A DNA stretch of 38,301 nucleotides from Betaproteobacteria bacterium. Its GTDB lineage: Bacteria; Pseudomonadota; Gammaproteobacteria; Burkholderiales; SG8-39. Shown piece after piece: positions 36,242 to 38,301 of the stretch. The notes below the pieces were generated by a model. That model saw only the letters and a program-made list of their open reading frames with translations, did no database searches and was not told where the DNA came from. Made by a program: the position numbers and the translations under genes. Location of the stretch: NCBI GenBank assembly GCA_947466535.1, contig CANIEV010000017.1, positions 1 to 38,301 on the forward strand, read 5' to 3'. Each line of letters starts with the position of its first letter. The stretch's first letter is position 1.

Positions 36242-37384
36242 ATGAACGCGCCAATCAGCATTCCGGAACTCGCCCCGAATCTCCCCGAGGGGCTGCCCGG
36301 AGGGATCGAGAACTACTGGTACCCGATCCTGCAGACCGAGGAATTGCCCGCCGACAAGCCAGTGGCGGTGAAGGTGCTCGGTCACACCCTCGCGGCCTGG
36401 CGGGACGCCGATGGCCGGCCCTGTGTAGTCCGCGACCGTTGCCCGCACCGGAGCATCAAGCTGTCGGTCGGTCGGGTGCTCGATGGCGAGCTTCAATGTG
36501 TCCTGCATGGACTTCGATTCAACGGCAAAGGCGCCTGCACGCTTATCCCCTGGGAGCAGGAACGCAGTCAGTTGCATGACCGGGTCGGCGTGCGTGCGTT
36601 TCCCGCGGAGGAACTCGGGGGGTACATCTGGGCGTACATCGGTGATCCGGTGGCATTCCCGCCGCCGCCGCTGGCCTCCGAAGTACCGGAAGAGCTGTCG
36701 CGGCCGGATGAATTCATGATCTTCAGGCTGCCGACGCAGGTATGGAAGGCCAACTGGCTGCTTGCGATCGATGGCAGTGATGCCTATCACGCGGTGGTGC
36801 TGCACGCGCATTCGCAGGCGGTGGTGGACAAGCCCTGGGACGGCGGAGCGGCGGTGGAGCCAGAACTGCGGCTCGCGGATCGGCGGGTGAAGATTGTTCG
36901 CACCTCGCACGGCGTGCGTGGCGTTTCTGTGGACCAGAAGGGCAAGCCGCTGCATCACGGCCATTTCACGGTCGATGTGAAGGGCGACCGGTTTACGCTT
37001 CCTTGCATCCATACCAACCCGATCGTCGCCGCGCCGGGCGCAGCGCCTTATGCGTCGCGGCTGTGGCAGTTCGCGCTGGATGAGGAGCACACGATGGTGG
37101 TGCGATTCCTTTCGTGGCGTGCACGAACCGACGCCGAGCGGGAGGCGGTGAAGAAGGTCTACGAGAACATCGCCCTCCCGCGTCTCGACAAGGTCGGAGA
37201 AGAGGACGCCTGGGCTGCGGAAGCCCAGGGCGATCTCGTCAGCGCACGGTCGGAAGAGTTCCTGCTCTCGCCGGATGAGGATGTGGTGAAGGTGCGACGC
37301 CTTATCGCCGGCGCATTTGTTGCGCAAAAACAGTCGGCATCAAGGGTGGATGTGCGTGCGGGTGCGCTCGAGTATCCGGTGTAG
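36242..37384 (+). CDS. Rieske [2Fe-2S] aromatic ring-hydroxylating oxygenase alpha-subunit-like protein
   Basis: Rieske CPH-N16-CVLHG; mononuclear iron motif DGSDAYHAVVLHAH. Confidence 0.87.
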   Translation: MNAPISIPELAPNLPEGLPGGIENYWYPILQTEELPADKPVAVKVLGHTLAAWRDADGRPCVVRDRCPHRSIKLSVGRVLDGELQCVLHGLRFNGKGACTLIPWEQERSQLHDRVGVRAFPAEELGGYIWAYIGDPVAFPPPPLASEVPEELSRPDEFMIFRLPTQVWKANWLLAIDGSDAYHAVVLHAHSQAVVDKPWDGGAAVEPELRLADRRVKIVRTSHGVRGVSVDQKGKPLHHGHFTVDVKGDRFTLPCIHTNPIVAAPGAAPYASRLWQFALDEEHTMVVRFLSWRARTDAEREAVKKVYENIALPRLDKVGEEDAWAAEAQGDLVSARSEEFLLSPDEDVVKVRRLIAGAFVAQKQSASRVDVRAGALEYPV

Positions 37385-38301
37385 TCAGTCGACCCTGACA
37401 CCGACTTCGCGCACCACCTTGCCGAATTTCTCGTAATCGCTGCGGATCAGCGCGGCGAATTCCTCGGGACGTGTGGGGAAGGGTTCAAGTCCGCCACCGG
37501 CGTTCAGTCTTTCCTTCACATCGGGCAGGGCAAGCGCACGGGCGATATCCGCCCGCAGTCGCGCGATCACCGCATCCGGTGTGCCGGTGGGTGCGAACAG
37601 CGCAAGCCATATCGTGATCTCGTAACCCGGGTAGATCTCGCCGATCGTAGGAAGGTCCGGGAACAGCGCCGAGCGCTTTGATCCGGTCACCGCGATCGCC
37701 CGCAGTTTTCCCGCGCGAATCTGCGGTGCGTTCGAGGTGCCGGCGAACATCGCGGCCACTTCACCCGCCACCGTGGCCATTGCAGCGGGTGATCCGCCCT
37801 TGTAGGGCACATGCAGCAGTTTGATGCCTGCGCGTGTCTTCAGGATTTCCATCGCCAGTTGATGCTGGCTTCCGTTGCCACCCGAGGCATAGGCAAGAGG
37901 CGGGTCTGCCTTGCGCGCGTATTCGATGAATTCGCGGAATGTTTTTACCGGCAAGGCGGGATTGATCGACAGCACGAACTGGTTCTCGACCAGCGTCGCC
38001 ACGGGGACGAGATCCTTGAGGGTGGAGAATGACATCTTCGGGTAGAGATGCGGATTGATCGCGATCAGGCTGTCCATGCCAAGCAGCAGGGTGTAGCCGT
38101 CCGGCGTGGAATGCGCCACGAGGTCGCCCGCGATGTTGCCGTTCGACCCCGCGCGGTTTTCGATCACCACCGGTTGTCCGAGGCTGCCCGAAAGCTTGTC
38201 GCCGATGACGCGCGCCGCGATGTCGGGTGCGCCGCCGGGCGGAATCGGAACCACGATGCGTACTGCGCGTGTCGGATACTGGGCCCCTACCTGCAAGGGA
38301 A
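37385..38301 (-). CDS. Tripartite tricarboxylate transporter substrate-binding protein (Bug/TctC family), N-terminus cut by the window edge
   Basis: YPTRAVRIVVPIPPGGAPDIAARVIGDKL...VVIENRAGSNGNIAGDLVAHSTPDGYTLLLG; reading frame continues past 38296. Confidence 0.9.
   Translation of the reverse strand, partial: PLQVGAQYPTRAVRIVVPIPPGGAPDIAARVIGDKLSGSLGQPVVIENRAGSNGNIAGDLVAHSTPDGYTLLLGMDSLIAINPHLYPKMSFSTLKDLVPVATLVENQFVLSINPALPVKTFREFIEYARKADPPLAYASGGNGSQHQLAMEILKTRAGIKLLHVPYKGGSPAAMATVAGEVAAMFAGTSNAPQIRAGKLRAIAVTGSKRSALFPDLPTIGEIYPGYEITIWLALFAPTGTPDAVIARLRADIARALALPDVKERLNAGGGLEPFPTRPEEFAALIRSDYEKFGKVVREVGVRVD

Overview
GC-rich proteobacterial chromosome segment, probably Betaproteobacteria/Burkholderiales judging from four Bug/TctC-type solute-binding proteins and overall gene content. 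Most of the window (about 8.9-31.9 kb) is a near self-contained molybdenum/tungsten formate dehydrogenase island. It carries: cofactor genes on the minus strand (moeA, mobA, fdhD, moaA); a divergent plus-strand FDH cluster (DUF3305- and DUF3306-like proteins, a 702-aa multi-[4Fe-4S] protein, a TorD-like chaperone, a 66-aa Tat mini-protein, FdhA, FdhB, a 72-aa lipoprotein, a cytochrome b gamma subunit, an 81-aa exported protein and a Cu/Zn SOD); a ModE-HTH/PBP-like regulator divergent from a tungstate-type ABC transporter in tupB-tupC-tupA order; a stand-alone ModE-type HTH protein; modABC; and a second cofactor block (mobB, a second moeA, moaD, moaE). Flanking genes are an FtsX-like permease, truncated hemoglobin, PanE-like reductase, RmuC, a TPR protein, a PemK/MazF-type toxin-antitoxin pair, CrcB, ClpB and a Rieske oxygenase next to Bug genes. 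The best leads are dual Mo/W handling (two transporters, two ModE-like regulators, two MoeA paralogs), uncharacterised small proteins and SodC inside the FDH operon, and several cis elements read by eye: a ModE-like box before modA, GCATA half-sites before tupB, tandem 12-bp repeats in the moaA/FDH divergent promoter, and a sigma-32-like promoter plus a 14-bp palindrome before clpB. Family names come from recognising motifs in the translations; no database search was run.
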